DNA from: Ascochyta rabiei
Lineage: Eukaryota; Ascomycota; Dothideomycetes; Pleosporales; Didymellaceae
Assembly (NCBI RefSeq): GCF_004011695.2
Contig: NC_082409.1
Coordinates: 1,364,001 to 1,428,000, forward strand
DNA length: 64,000 nt
Direction: 5' to 3'
Shown here piece by piece: positions 10,612 through 23,215 of the stretch; within the stretch, counting starts at the first letter, position 1, and each line of letters opens with the position of its first letter. The position numbers and the translations under genes were made by a program. The notes under the pieces were generated by a model. That model was not told the DNA's origin. It did not search any database and saw only the letters and a program-made list of their open reading frames with translations.

Positions 10612-12498
10612 GGTTCAACGTCCGTATCGGTGCGCTGTTGATCTGGAACAGGAGGTGGGTGCCCACACGATTATGCCATGGCCAGGGCTCGCCATGCTGC
10701 CACGATAGCCACTTCAGGTGTCTTTTTCCTGTGCAACCACCTCTTTGCAGCCCTTGCAGTCGCGTGGCGGCGTCCTTGCACCGTGGCACTGGCTTTGGAA
10801 ACATGATGATGGAAGAGGCACGCGCTTGCGGCATTCCTGGAAATTGTGCTCCAGAATGTGAAGTGTTGCTCGTTCTCTTGCTATGTTCTGGAAAGTGGAT
10901 CGGTCGTGTGAGGGGTTGTGCAACGAGGGGTCGCGGGTTCACTACTCGTCATTGTTGCGCTCCCCGGCAATGGGTCACAAGATGCGACGGTGTGGAAAGT
11001 AGATATCACCGAGCAGCAACGGGTAAAACATCAATACATTTGGCGCGATGAGTAAAAGTGGGTCCTGTGAAGACTGCGTCGTCAGTCGCGTCGTCACCGA
11101 GGACTGATGCTCCTCAGTTAGCAGGCCAAGCAAACACGACCTTGACAGTCCTCTCGTATTGCAGAGAAAGCTGGCTACACTGTCTTAGCATCAGCCCCTT
11201 GTGCTGCAAACCGTGATGCTGGAGGTCATTGGCGTGATTATTACTGCTCCTTAGAGTGGAGAGAAGTAGCTGAAGTCTTATGACGTGTTTTAAGGGTTGA
11301 GGAATGGCTAGGAGATCAACATTGAATACTTCCTGCGAATTGTCAGCTTACTTTGTATAGGCGGCTTTTTCTGCAACAAGAGAGACCGTCATCCCTGCGT
11401 ACAACTAAAAAAATCTCTCGATGCTTGTCATTTTATCTCTCCGTACGGGTATATCTACCTCGTTTTTTCAGTTATTGCGACAGTCCAGCTCTGCTGCCGT
11501 GAGGACATGGGTACTTTCATACGCAGGACAAGCAAGGTGGATGGCCTTGCTAGGGACGACCTCAGGGGTGGTTGCAGCTCAACCAACTCAACGTCGATGA
11601 CATGCGCGCTGCTGTTAAGAGCGGAGGTTTACCTTGAGATCCGGGGACTGCATCGACAACCCTGGAGATCTCGAGATCGCAACCAGGATGGTCCTTTCGG
11701 TTAGCGCAAACGGAGAGCTTGGAATTCGCGATGGAGCTGCTCGAGTTGCATCGTGGCAATTCCCAGCGCCGTGGGAGGGATTTGACACTCCGACTGACAG
11801 GCCAAGATGCACTGCGATGACTGCATCCCACTCGTCTGCCTCACGGCAATGTCTAGTGTGCGGCAGCTCCTTCTCGATAACAAGCCGGAATGTTTGTGGC
11901 TGGCAGTAGCGCGGCCTGCCGAACAGCACTCCACCCTCGATCCACCTCACGAGAGAAGTCTGCGACAGTGCGCGACAGCAACAAGGAGCCCCCGGAATTG
12001 GCCCCATCGCTCGCGCAACGCCAGGACCATGTCGGCCTCTTTCTGCGGAGTCGTTCTCCTGATCTCTCGACTTGCGCATCCAAGTCTCTTCCTCCTATGA
12101 CGGCAACCGCGCCGTAGCCGCTTGTCTCCCGCACGACCGCCGTTGAGCAACATTGCGGTCGTGTGCCCAGTCGTCTGTTTACCACCCCTCTTTCCTACCA
12201 GTGTCCTGCTATTATTCCAGTACTGTTGCTAGTCAGCGCCCGACGTTTCTTTTGTGTTTGAGCTCTAGTCTTACCTACTCTGGCTCTGCGCTTGTTCTTT
12301 TCGAGTCTCGATTTCATCACACCACACAACGTCAACACCTCAGCCCTACCAGCGCGTGTTGGCAGCAGATCCACATCATCAACCACCCACTGATACTGTC
12401 GCGTGGCAGCCCTGATTGGCACACGTTGCCAATCTTCGGCAATCCTGAGCCGTATCTATATCAGGTGTTATCCCATGAACACCTAAGTGTTACCCCTC
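10612..12498. other. Long divergent intergenic region
   Basis: 1.9 kb between two divergent genes. Overlapping open frames up to about 150 codons lie on both strands at 11.6-12.2 kb, but none shows domain features, good start context or consistent codon use. The stretch just before 12499 is pyrimidine-rich, as in fungal promoters and 5' UTRs. An upstream non-coding exon of the coiled-coil gene could lie here. Confidence 0.4.
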
Positions 12499-15400
12499 AT
12501 GGCACCCGAATCCAGCGCCCCGGAGGAGGACCGCCCTGCCGCCATACTCGCCGGTCTGGCATTGGAAAACATCCTGCCTGTCAGCATGAGCAAACAAAGT
12601 AGATCCAAATCTCGGTCGCGACCCTCTACTACTGCGCACATGGAGCGATCAATGTCGTCTATGGAAGGTAGCTTCATGTCGGACCACTGGGGTCCACAGT
12701 TGCAGACGCTTAACGGTACCAGCAATGCAGCTGATCGGGCCTCAAGCTCAAAGGATGAAGACAAGTTAACCCCAATCACCAACTGGGCCCATTTGTCCTA
12801 CATCAAGAGCCAGCGCAACAACCTGCGTACCGAGCTCAAAGCTCATCAAATCGCCGGCGCAGAAGCAAAGCAATCGATCACCTCTCTGCGACGCATGGCA
12901 TTCCGTATGGCTGTTAACATCTCAGTGAAGGAGAAGCAAATCGCGACGAGTGCCCGGAACCTGGTTAGAAGTAGGAAGAGCCACTACCTCGAGGGGAAGG
13001 ATGCAGAAAAGAGGATTGAGGAACTGAAGAGGTCCTTACGGATTGAGGAGGGCAGGAACAAGGATATTTTGGAAGCTCTGGAGAGGGCTTCTATGCTGAC
13101 ACTTCAATGTTGGTGAATCATTCATGATCTCAGACTTTGCTAAGAAATAATGTAGACGTCAACCCCAAACCGTCGACCCAACATCGCCGTCTCCCAAGCC
13201 CACTTTCGCCTCCTCCGTCACCGCCTACTCGGCTTGCAGGTCTACCCGAAAGCCCACTACAGCCGCCCAGGACACCGACGCGTCCAAGTTCTTCCGAAAG
13301 TCACGATACAGATTGGGAACTCGTTCCCGACCACCGCCCTGTCGCCAATATACGTACGTCTGATAGTCGATTGATTCGAGCGAAGCGTGAATCTGATCAA
13401 GCTCTTGCCGCCTGCCGAAGTCGTATCGCCGCGTTGCACGCAGAGTGTATCAGGGGTAGAGAAGATGGCCGACTATTGGAATCAGAAAGGGATGACCTTG
13501 CTGAGGAAGTGCGCAACCACAAGGCCCAAATCGTTAAGCTGGAACACTCGAGAGCTAGCGTAACGGCTACAATGGAAGCTGCTCAACTACAGCTAGAAGC
13601 CTTGACTACAACCGAAGAGACATTGAGACACAAGCTACAGGCGAAGAACAAGGAGATTACGGAGCTCGAGCAGAGCAACGCGCAAAAGCTAAGCATCATC
13701 GATGTGTTGGAGGGAGAGAAAGCGATCTTGGAACAGCGCGTCGATGATTGCGAAGCCCGCCTACAGGAGCTTGAAGAGCACACTGCCACTCTGGAGTCGA
13801 GCTTGCGCGAGCTGCAACACAAACTTAATGAGTCAGATCAACGCGAGAGTAGTCTTCGCGAACAGCTTGCAACAAAGGACGCGATGCACACGGACGCGCA
13901 AAAACGTCTTGACAGAGGAACCCAGTACGTCAGTCTCCTTGAGCGGAAGATTGTTGGATACGAAGCGACTCTTGCGGATAATGACAAGAAAATCAAAGTT
14001 GGTGGCGACGTCATCTCAGCTTTGCGCGATCAAGTTAACGAGGCAACCAGTAACAGGAAGAATTCAGAGGAGGCTTTGTCAATCTTACGGTGCGAAATTG
14101 TATCATTGCAGTCAGACATCAACAAAGAGACACAGCAACGTAGTGCCCTGGCGAAGGAGCTGGATGAAATGCGAGGCACAAAGGCCAAGCTTACGGACGA
14201 TTTCCGCGCTTTGGACGAACATTACCAAACAGAGATCGATGCCAAAAACAGAGTCCAGTCCGAGTTACATGTGCTATATTCGTCCTACGAAAACCTGGAA
14301 ACAGATCTCGAGAACGCCCGTGAGCGTGTCGACCAACTCGAACAGATTGATGGCGAGACCCAAGCTAAGCTCCAAGCTTTGGGACAGAGTCTGCATCATG
14401 AAACGACCGCCAAATCACAACTGCACTCGGAACTCCAGAAGTTACGAAAGGCGCACAGCAATCTAGGATCAAGTCTTCGGGTTTTCAAGGAAAAGAATCG
14501 CTCACTCGAACGAATCGAGTCTGAGAACCACGCGAAGCTGGAGAGTCTTCAAGAGTCGAAGGCGAAGATCGAAGCCCAGTTGAAATCTACGCAAGACTCA
14601 TCGTCACAACTATCCGAGGAAGTGAAGAAAAACAGTGGTGCGCTTGCTGCCATCGAGGCAGAGAAGAGCAGGCTTGAAGACAAGCTTTCCAAATCAGAAA
14701 GTCGAGTACGTGCCCTCGAGGTTGAGCTGCACGAGGCTCGTAGCGCGAAGGCCGAGGTTGAAGCGCGACTGGGCGACGATCTGCACACAAGCAACGAGCA
14801 ACTCCGGGAGATGGAAGCCTCGGTGGCGTCTCTAAAAGGGTCTCTGCAAGCGTCTGAGCATCTCAAGATTTCCCTACAAGAAGAGCTGCGACAAGCTCAG
14901 TCCTCCAAGGCCGATATTGAAATGCGACTGAAACAAATCAGGGGATCGAGGGCGGACCTCCAAAGCAAATACGACCAGACTAGGGCTCAACTGAGCGACG
15001 TGCAAAACGAAAGCCAGGATCTGACGGCAAGATTGCAGCAACTGGAGACGGACCTGAATTCGAGCCAGGTCTCCAAAGCCGAGATCGAGACCCAGCTGAG
15101 CGCTGCACAAGAAGATGGCAAGGTGCTGAAGACACTTATATCAAAATTCAAGATTGCGCTCCAAGACAGTCGTAACGCAAAAGCAAAGGCCGACGAGAGT
15201 TTACGAATCGTTCAGTCGGACGGCGAAGCTTCTGGTGCCAAAGTTGCTGACCTGCACAACCAGCTGGACGAGAGCTCACATGCCAGAGAGGAAGCAGAGA
15301 CCAAGCTGCGAGATGCTGAGACAGTGAATGCCGATCTAGAACGCCATCTTCATTCAGCGCAGTCGAGGCTAGAAGATGTCGAACAAATAGTCAACGAGCG

Positions 15401-18400
15401 CCAGTCAGACTTGGCTACTCTACACGTAGACATTGCACGGATCCAGCAAGCTAAGGAAGAATCAGATCGGAAGCTTAATTCCTTGCAAGTTTCTCATGCC
15501 GAGCTTGCGAGCGAACTAGAGTCAGCTCAATCTCAATTAACAGCAGCTAAGGCCGAAGCAGAGTCCCTAAGTCACAAGCTGTCCACGACTGAAGAAGAAC
15601 TGCTCGCTGTTCATCGCAGCAAAGCTGAGGTTGAGAGCCAGCTCGAGCAATCAACACAAACCAACACAGATCTGGAAAGCCAACTAAGCGTCACTCGAGA
15701 ACACAAGGCTGAAGTTGAAAGCCGGCTTCGCGCTTTGTCAGACTCCAACGCCGAGCTAGAGAAGAAACTCGTAGCATCACGATCACACGTGGATGTACTC
15801 GAAACAGAAAAGACTGACGTTGCCTCAAAGTTGATCGGCGCAGAGGAGGAACTTATGATTCTCCGCCAGGCCAAGACAGACGTTGATGAACAGCTCGCTG
15901 CTACGTTGAGCTCCAAAGATGAGCTCGAACAAGATCTCTGTACAACTCGATCACGCTTGAAGGAGCTTGGGGCAGAGAAATCTGGACTGAGTCTCAAGTT
16001 GGACAGTGCAGAGAACGAAGTTCACAATCTTCGAAACATCAAGATCGACGTTGACAAGGAGCTCTCTGATGCGCTAGGCTCCAAAGTCAAACTTGAGAAA
16101 GAGCTCAAAGCCATCCGATCGCAACTGGAACAAAGCTCACTGGAGAGTTCAGACCTAACCTCGAAGTTAGCCGGTGTGCAACACGAGCGTACAACTCTGC
16201 AACAGGCGAAGACTGCCATGGAAGAACGACTTTCAGCGAGATTAGCCAGTGCAGAAGCTGGGACGGAAGCGCTCCGACAGGCCAGGCTCGACAGCGAAGA
16301 GAAGCTGGCTGCTGCCGTAGAATCCAAGACCAAACTCGAGCAGGAATTGACAGGCGTCCAGTCTAACTTGGAGGACAGCGTTTCAGAGAAGGCGAGTTTA
16401 ACGTCAAAGCTAGCCAACGCAAATGAAGCCCTTGAGGCGCTACAAAAGGGCAAGGATGCTGTTGAGGAGCGGCTCCGCGACGCTCACCTAGAGCTCGAAA
16501 ATCTACGACGAGCGAACAAGGATGTAAATTCGGAACTCCTTGCAGCAGAATCCAACATGAGCAGTCTGCGAAAAGCCAAAGATGCTGCTGAAGGAAAGCT
16601 TGAGGACGTCTATAAGGACCTGGAGACCCTTCGACAACAGCAAATTGATACGGAGTGTGAGCTTAATGACGCGACCCAGAAGCTAGCGAGAGCACAGCAT
16701 GCACACACTGAGGTCGAAGAGAAACTCGCTGCAGCACTAGCAGCCAGTGTGGCCTTGGAGAAGGATCTCTCGACAAAACGAACCGAGATTAACGATGCTG
16801 ATTTTCGCAACGCCGAGCTGACATCACAACTTTTTGCCAAGGACACAGAGCTCCTCGAAAACAGGAGAAGCCAGCACGATGCAGAGCGCCGTTTTGAAAG
16901 CATGGAAGCATCCCGCACCGGCCTGGAGAAGCAGCTTATTTCAACGCGCTCTCGTTTAGATGACCTAAAATCGCGACATCAATCCCTCCAGAGCAACCTT
17001 TTCAACACCGACGAAGAACTAGTTAGCATCAGAAATGCCAAAGTCCAGCTCGAAGCTAAACTCGAAAGCGTCATGCGTGAGAGTGGCACATCCGAGAAGA
17101 ACCACGACACACTAGCTCTACGCCTCGGCACTTTGGAGGCAGACAAGGCGAACGTCGACGCTGACCTAGCGCAGAACATAAAGGAACTTGAATGTGTACA
17201 AACCGAAAGAGCCAGCCTGGAGCAGCAGCTCAAGGATACGTCGGAACATATCCAAGATCTTGAGGCTGAGCTCACTTCCGCGAACTCGCGACTTGACTCA
17301 GCTGCAGCTGAAACAGCTGACCTCAATGCAAAACTCCACACTACCAACCATGAGCTGTCCGCTTTGCGACAAGAGCAAGACAACACTGAGCAGCGTTACA
17401 AGGAAGCTTTGGCGCAGAGCGAAAGTCTTCGTGGCGAGTTGTCATCTTCACAATCATGTGTAAGTGGGCTGGAATCTCAGAAGGAGGACCTTGCATTACA
17501 CCTATCCAGCGCTGGCAGAGAGCTTAGCCGTCAGCAATCACGTGTAGCTGAGCTCGAATCCGAGAAAGAGGAATTGATGCATCGACTCTCGAGCGCGCAA
17601 GAGGAGCTGGATCAACAGCGAATTACTAGCACCAAGCTGGAGGACCAGTCCAGGATTGCATCGAATCGCAATACTGACCTCGAGCGGAACTTGCACGCTA
17701 CCCAGATGCGTCTCGACATTGCGGTGTCGGAGGGCCTCGTGCAAGACGCTCGAGCACTTGAGGCAGATGAAGAGTTCAAGATCCTACGCGAGACAAATGC
17801 TAAATTGGAGGCGACCGAAAGTGACCTACTTCATCGACTTGCCTCTGCTGAAGACGAGCTGAGTAGCGTGCGGGAAACAAACAAACGCCTCGAGGAGTTT
17901 TTGCACCGAGTTGAGTCTGATATGGTTAATACGGAGGCTGCGTTCGAAGAGAGTGAGAAACGTCTTAAGAGTTTTGTACAGGATTCAGAAGTCAAACTTG
18001 AAGAATCGCGAAACTCGAAGCTGAAGTACAAGCGCAGGCTTTCGGAAAGAGAGCGCGAGATTGAGAACTTGTCCAGCGAGAACTCCGAGCTACATCGTCA
18101 GATCGACGATCGGACGGAGGAACTGACCACTCTCAACAAAGGCAAAGAGAAGATGACGGAAGAGCTGCAGGGCAAAGAACAGTTCATCGAAGAGCTCAAA
18201 TCGTCGAGCGACAAGCGTTGGAAAGAGATGCACTCGGCGTACGACGAACTCAAAAGAGAACACGGTAGTCAGCTGCAGGAGCAGCTAGTTACGGACGAAT
18301 TGCACGAGCACGACACCAGCCATTTGCGCACGGAAATGCAGACCAAGGACGCTACGATTGCAGAACTTCAACAGGGCAAGCATGAATTCGCGATATCGTT

Positions 18401-19405
18401 CGCAGTCCTAGAACAAGAAGTACGTGAGCTTCGAGAAGACAAGAAAGCATTCGAAACACTTGTAGCTACTCTTCAGGAGAAGATCCACCACCTTGAGGTC
18501 CTCGGGGAATGGCAGAGCTCTCCGGAGACTAGTGCGCCCGCCACACCCTCGCGAACCAGAGACCACATTGAGTGGAAGGTTCAAGGTCCTACAAGCCCCA
18601 CGACGAATCGTGACTTGAGCCCGATACCCAGTAGCACCGGACATAGTCTGCGCAGTCAGCCAAGCAGGGCATCGACCCGTGCTAGCATAGGCTCAAACCC
18701 TGAAGATCTAGACGAGTGGACCAAGGAGGTAGAGCGCATTCGCATGCAGCGAGATGAGCAAGTAGTCAAGCTGAAGGGTATGCGCAAAGAGCGCGACAAC
18801 CTTAAGAGGACTCTCAAGCAAAGCGAGCACCACTTGCATGAGCTAGAAAAGCGGGGACGGTCGTAAGTCATTTCGCGGGTTCCATGGTCTCTGAGTATTA
18901 TACTAACACCGTGTCTAGACAACGACCCCGGCAGGTTCTTAGGAAGCGATCTGGACGTCCTTCTCCAACTCATTGGGCCACAGACGATTACCCTCCTCCG
19001 CCGAAGACGCCTACTCGAACTCGCCCTTCTACTTCTGCCGGTACACCCAACACCCGACCGAGTCCGTTTTCGTTTGGCTCCGCAAGAAGCAGACACAGCA
19101 GCTACACTTATTCGCCTCCCACGCCCTGGACGGACCGCCCAAGCACAGCATCACCCAGGAAGGAGCCGAAACGCTGGACCAGCTTCTACCACGGAGATAC
19201 CAGACCCAACGTGGATGCACTGGGTATTGCAGAGGAGAGCGACAAAGAAGAGAGAGAGAAGTTAAGGCCGAGGAAACCAATGACGAGTCGCAGCTTCAGG
19301 TCAATAAGAAGTGCTGCAAAAGACCAGGATAGACAAAAGCCAAAGCGAAGGTGGAGCTCTGGGCTTAGGAAGTTGTTTTTGGGTGAGCGGCCCGCGGTGC
19401 GCTAA
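12499..19405 (+). CDS. Giant coiled-coil protein (about 2267 residues) with 56-residue periodicity
   Basis: Three exons: 12499-13108, 13156-18862, 18919-19405; total length divides by three. Intron 2 is canonical (GTAAGT...TACTAAC...TAG). Intron 1 uses the less usual donor GTTGGT with branch TGCTAAG, chosen because it is the only pairing that keeps frame. Layout: Ser-rich N-terminus, short coiled coil to residue 200, Pro/Ser-rich linker (PSPLSPPPSPP near 215), then about 1600 residues of almost unbroken heptads rich in E, K, L, Q, S and A, and a basic Ser/Pro-rich C-terminal tail (about 2050-2267). From about residue 1025 to 1720 the heptads fall into 56-residue units. No motor, PH or kinase domain is visible. 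It may be a tether or filament scaffold, for example at the cytoskeleton, septum, spindle pole body or Golgi; which one is unknown. Low-complexity heptads make distant matches to myosin tails unreliable. Confidence 0.8.
15702..17543 (+). repeat. Tandem 56-codon (168 bp) protein repeats in coiled coil
   Basis: Units beginning at 15702, 15870 and 16038 and ending at 16206 are exactly 168 bp each. After a 25-codon insert another runs 16281-16449. After an 85-codon stretch the period resumes at 16704, 16872, 17040, 17208 and 17376, ending at 17544. Unit openings share the pattern (A/S)K-x-(D/E)-(V/A)-(D/E)-x-(K/Q/R)-L, with -LE-x-(D/E/Q)-L about 18 residues on and S/T-x-KL near residue 42. The units are diverged at DNA level, so this is an old protein-level periodicity. 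Confidence 0.85.
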
Positions 19406-20837
19406 ACCTTGCCTGTTGCGTTACGACCGCACATTGTTACTGTTCTCTTTGTATATACCACTTTCAGCAAGCGAGCTTCATTTCATACAAACGCTTTACT
19501 ATATCAGGCGGCTAGTTGTGCCTAGAATGAAGTGGCATTATGCTGTCTCATCCTCCTAGGTCTGTATCTTGAGTTGCCTGTCACAATTGCATCGAATCCA
19601 AGCCAGCACAGCCATGCTGTTGCGATGTCGTCAGCTTTGCGAAAGAAGCACCAGTGGGCTATAGTGTAGATCTTAGCTCTATTGGGTCTGAGGCGTTTGT
19701 TTATAGATCAATGATCGTCGGATCTATACTCACACTTTCAACCGCAACCCCACATTTGAAGATCGAACGCAGTAGCATGCTACGAGATCTGCATTATGAG
19801 TATCCCCCGCTCAGTCGAGCAACAAAAGGCTGTCGCTCAAAATAGACACGCCGCGTCTATTCCAGCAAACTCACATGTCACTACGACACGCTAGCCTCTT
19901 AAGAGCGGACGAGAACATGTGGAGCACATATATTCGTGCCATGTAGCGTCCACACGTGTCTGTGTCGCGAAACAGCCGTCACCTGTTGAATGCTGTCACC
20001 AGCCGTCTTTTCGACCAAACCTGATGGTGTGCGCCGCTTTGCTGGCTGTTCCGTGCGACGATCTACTCCGCATATACGAGGTGTAGAACTAGCATCAGCC
20101 ACCACCACGGCTCTGCGCATCCTCTCGGGAATGCCTTACCGTACCTGCAGCCGCAGAACAAGCTCTGATGACTATTCTTGTCTCACAGGCAGACAGTGGT
20201 GGCGTGCATTCCTCCACCAGAAATTCGGCGTTTGTGGGGCTCTATGCGTCGTCTTCGCAGCCTAGATCTTCTCGCCCTGGCGACAACAAAGCCTCAGCAC
20301 AAACATCTGCCCCTAGTGCAGAAATATATGGGGTGAATGCAGCATTAGCATTAGCAGACGCACGCACGACGTGAACCAGTCGTAGGGACATATGCTGCAA
20401 GCTAGCAAGCAAACAAAAATGCATCTAGCTCGCTGACGCAAACCCCCCCCCCCCCCCCTGCGGTGTCTCTCCAAGCAACCCAGCCATCTATCCCTCCAAG
20501 CTCTCAATATGAACAAGCCTTCTCCGTTCCTTGCTTAAAAGCATAGCTTCCAGTCTACCAAACAGTCCGCTTCTAGTCACTCTGTACAACCTGCAGCTCA
20601 TCAAGCGGGTCTACATCCACGTGCAGCGACCCAAAGCGGCAGCAGCTGCAAGGGGATATCAGTTCCAAGAGGCGCCTGCCAACACACGTGTTTTACTGTT
20701 GTTTGTTTGTACATGCTTTCACGACCAGCGCTCCTGGATCCATTTCTTTTGCACCGCTACGATACACACCGATTTCCTTGCGCAGCATCTTGTACCCTTT
20801 CTTTTCGGCATTTTCTGGCATAGCTTCTTCCTGCAGC
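19406..20837. other. Intergenic with 16-C run
   Basis: 1.4 kb between tandem plus-strand genes, with a run of 16 C at 20443-20458. It should contain the terminator of the coiled-coil gene and the promoter of the glucanase gene. No gene seen. Confidence 0.45.
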
Positions 20838-22384
20838 ATGTTTATCTCATCTGTGAGTGCGGTGCTATCACTATGTGCTGCTGCACTTGCGGCGCCAACG
20901 TAAGTTTTGGCTTGGTTTTGCTTGTTTGTTTTTTTGTTGGGTGGTGGACTTTTGCTGTCTCTTGCCTGGAAAAGAACTGCAGGGGGGGAGGGGTCAACTA
21001 CGCAGCTTCCCAATTTCAATCTGTGGAACGCTATCGTGGCCTTTGATGCTGACTTGATACAGGGAGAGGCGTGGCGTTGCCTTCGATTGGGGAAGTGAGA
21101 AGATCCGTGGAGTCAATATTGGAGGCTGGCTGGTTCTGGAACCGTGAGTGGCTGGCTGCATTGTCTTCTGTGGAGGTCGAATGCTAAAGGCTGCACAGCT
21201 GGATCACACCTTCTCTATTTGACAAGGCCAACCAGGGGCGTCCTCGGAACGACATCGTTGACGAATATACAGTATGCGCCTAGCTCTTTCTCACTGTGCA
21301 TCGACTGACAGGATACAAGTTGGGCGAGAAGCTCGGTCATGATGCGGCTCTTCAGGTGCTCAGGGAACACTGGAACACTTTCGCGACATATCAGGACTTC
21401 AAGAAGATTAAAGATGCCGGCTTCAACGTTGTTCGGATACCGATTGGCTATTGGGCGTACGACACTTTCGGCTCACCATATGTGGATGGTGCAAGCGTGT
21501 ACATTGACGCTGCCATTGACTGGTCAAGAGGACTAGGTCTCAAGATTGTCATCGACCTCCACGGCGCGCCTGGCTCGCAGAACGGTTACGATAACTCGGG
21601 CCAGCGCCTCGATGTTCCTCAATGGCAGTCTGGTGACACGGTGAAACAGACACTGCAGGTGCTCAAGACCGTCTCCGACCAATACGCACAGCCGAAATAT
21701 CAGGACGTCATTGTTGGCATTCAGCTCCTGAATGAACCAGCCATGTACTTCGACAACATCAGTGAGGACGTGACTCGCCAATTTTACAGGGATGGATTTG
21801 GCCAGGTTCGCGACACCTCAGACACGACCGTCATTCTGCACGACGGTTTCATCCGACCGAACGAGTGGAATGGGTTCTTGACGCCGTCAGACAACAACGC
21901 GCAAAACGTAGCTCTGGATCACCACGAGTATCAGATCTTCAACAACGACCTCATCCAACTGAAGCCCTCTCAGCACAACCACAAAGTATGCGATCTCGCT
22001 GATGCGTATGGAGGCGCCGACAAGTGGACTTTCGTTGGCGAATGGACAGGCGCAATGACCGACTGCGCAAAGTACCTAAACGGGCTGGGACGCGGTGCAA
22101 GGTATGATGGTTCCTACCTGGGCAGTCCGTACCAGGGCGACTGCGGCTTTGCGAACGACGTCAGCCAGTGGTCGCAGAGCAACAAAGACGACACGCGCAA
22201 GTACATTGAGACACAGATCTCAGCCTTCGAGGCAAAGACGCAAGGCTGGTTTTTCTGGAACTTCAAGACGGAGAATGCATTCGAGTGGGATGCGCTTGCG
22301 CTCATCGACGCGGGTGTTTTTCCGCCGATTCGCAATGGGCAGGTAGAGTACCAGTTCCCCAAGGTCTGTACAAACTTCTACTAG
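20838..22384 (+). CDS. Secreted GH5 glucan 1,3-beta-glucosidase (exo-beta-1,3-glucanase)
   Basis: Four exons: 20838-20899, 21063-21143, 21199-21271, 21320-22384 (426 residues). All junctions keep frame; for intron 3 the downstream AG (TACAAG) is chosen because the nearer one breaks frame. The enzyme removes glucose from non-reducing ends of beta-1,3-glucan, in wall remodelling or nutrition. Signal peptide MFISSVSAVLSLCAAALA is followed by the family opening RGVNIGGWLVLEPWITPS. Acid/base Glu lies in LLNEP (E211) and the nucleophile in FVGEWTGA (E313); VRIPIGYWA and VALDHHEYQIF are also typical. Cys residues near the C-terminus match the usual disulfides. Length is normal for the yeast Exg1/Aspergillus ExgA group. 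Confidence 0.93.
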
Positions 22385-23215
22385 GTGTGGAGCATACTCT
22401 TGACAGATAGAGCGCCCGGGGGAGGATCTGGCAGAATCTGTTAGGATTCGGTAAGGCGTCCCATCCGGCTGTTTCTCTGCTCGACTGATGTGCTCCAAGA
22501 AGATAGCCAGCTAGCCAGCCATTGTTACGCATGCAAATGAAGCTCCGTAAAACTGTGACCCCAGGTCACCCAATACACTGTCAGTCAGACTCGTGCATCC
22601 GCCAAAACGATACAAGCTTGCACGAATCACCGCCACGATCGTACCATGTCGCTTACCGTACCAGCTCGCGCAGCGGATATGCTTTCCCGCCCAGCCATGT
22701 TACCGCCACGCTTCCCTCCCATTCGCCACTCCACCGCTTCCCGTAAGCCACATTACTCTATGCCTATGTTCCGCCCCGGCATAGCTGCTGCAGCACCTGC
22801 GCACCATCTTGGCACCGGATGTAAATGTGCATCCGACACGCTTCATCCCCAAGTGTTGACGCGTGCGCCGATCTGGGGTAGGGGTCGACTGGGCAAGGAT
22901 AGACGAGGTGCTAGGTTTCTGTAACGCTATCCAGGCCCGGATGGCTTCACCGTTGCACGGTGCGGGGTAGCCAGGCTGGAATGTCTGGGGATAGGAGTGC
23001 ATGCCAAGGCGTTGTATCGGGGATGCCAAGCGCACGGGCGAGCTGGGTAAGACGTTGTGTATATATGTGGTAGCATTCCCGCTGAGCTGGGTCGAGTGTT
23101 TCTCTCTATCCATTCACTGGCTCCTGCATCCCGGTCCTGTCTGTCTGTCTGTCTGTTCCTGGAACCACTGCTCCATCGCTGTTGGTTTCTTCTTGATAGG
23201 GAAGAAAAAGAGACC
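22385..23215. other. Intergenic, no gene seen
   Basis: 0.8 kb between tandem plus-strand genes. Only short overlapping open frames without features; presumably the promoter of the permease. Confidence 0.45.

Noticed and set aside
11562..12185. Overlapping frames of 90-154 codons on both strands between 11.5 and 12.2 kb
   Set aside because: No domain, no conserved motif, mutual overlap and no start context; treated as promoter-proximal non-coding DNA.
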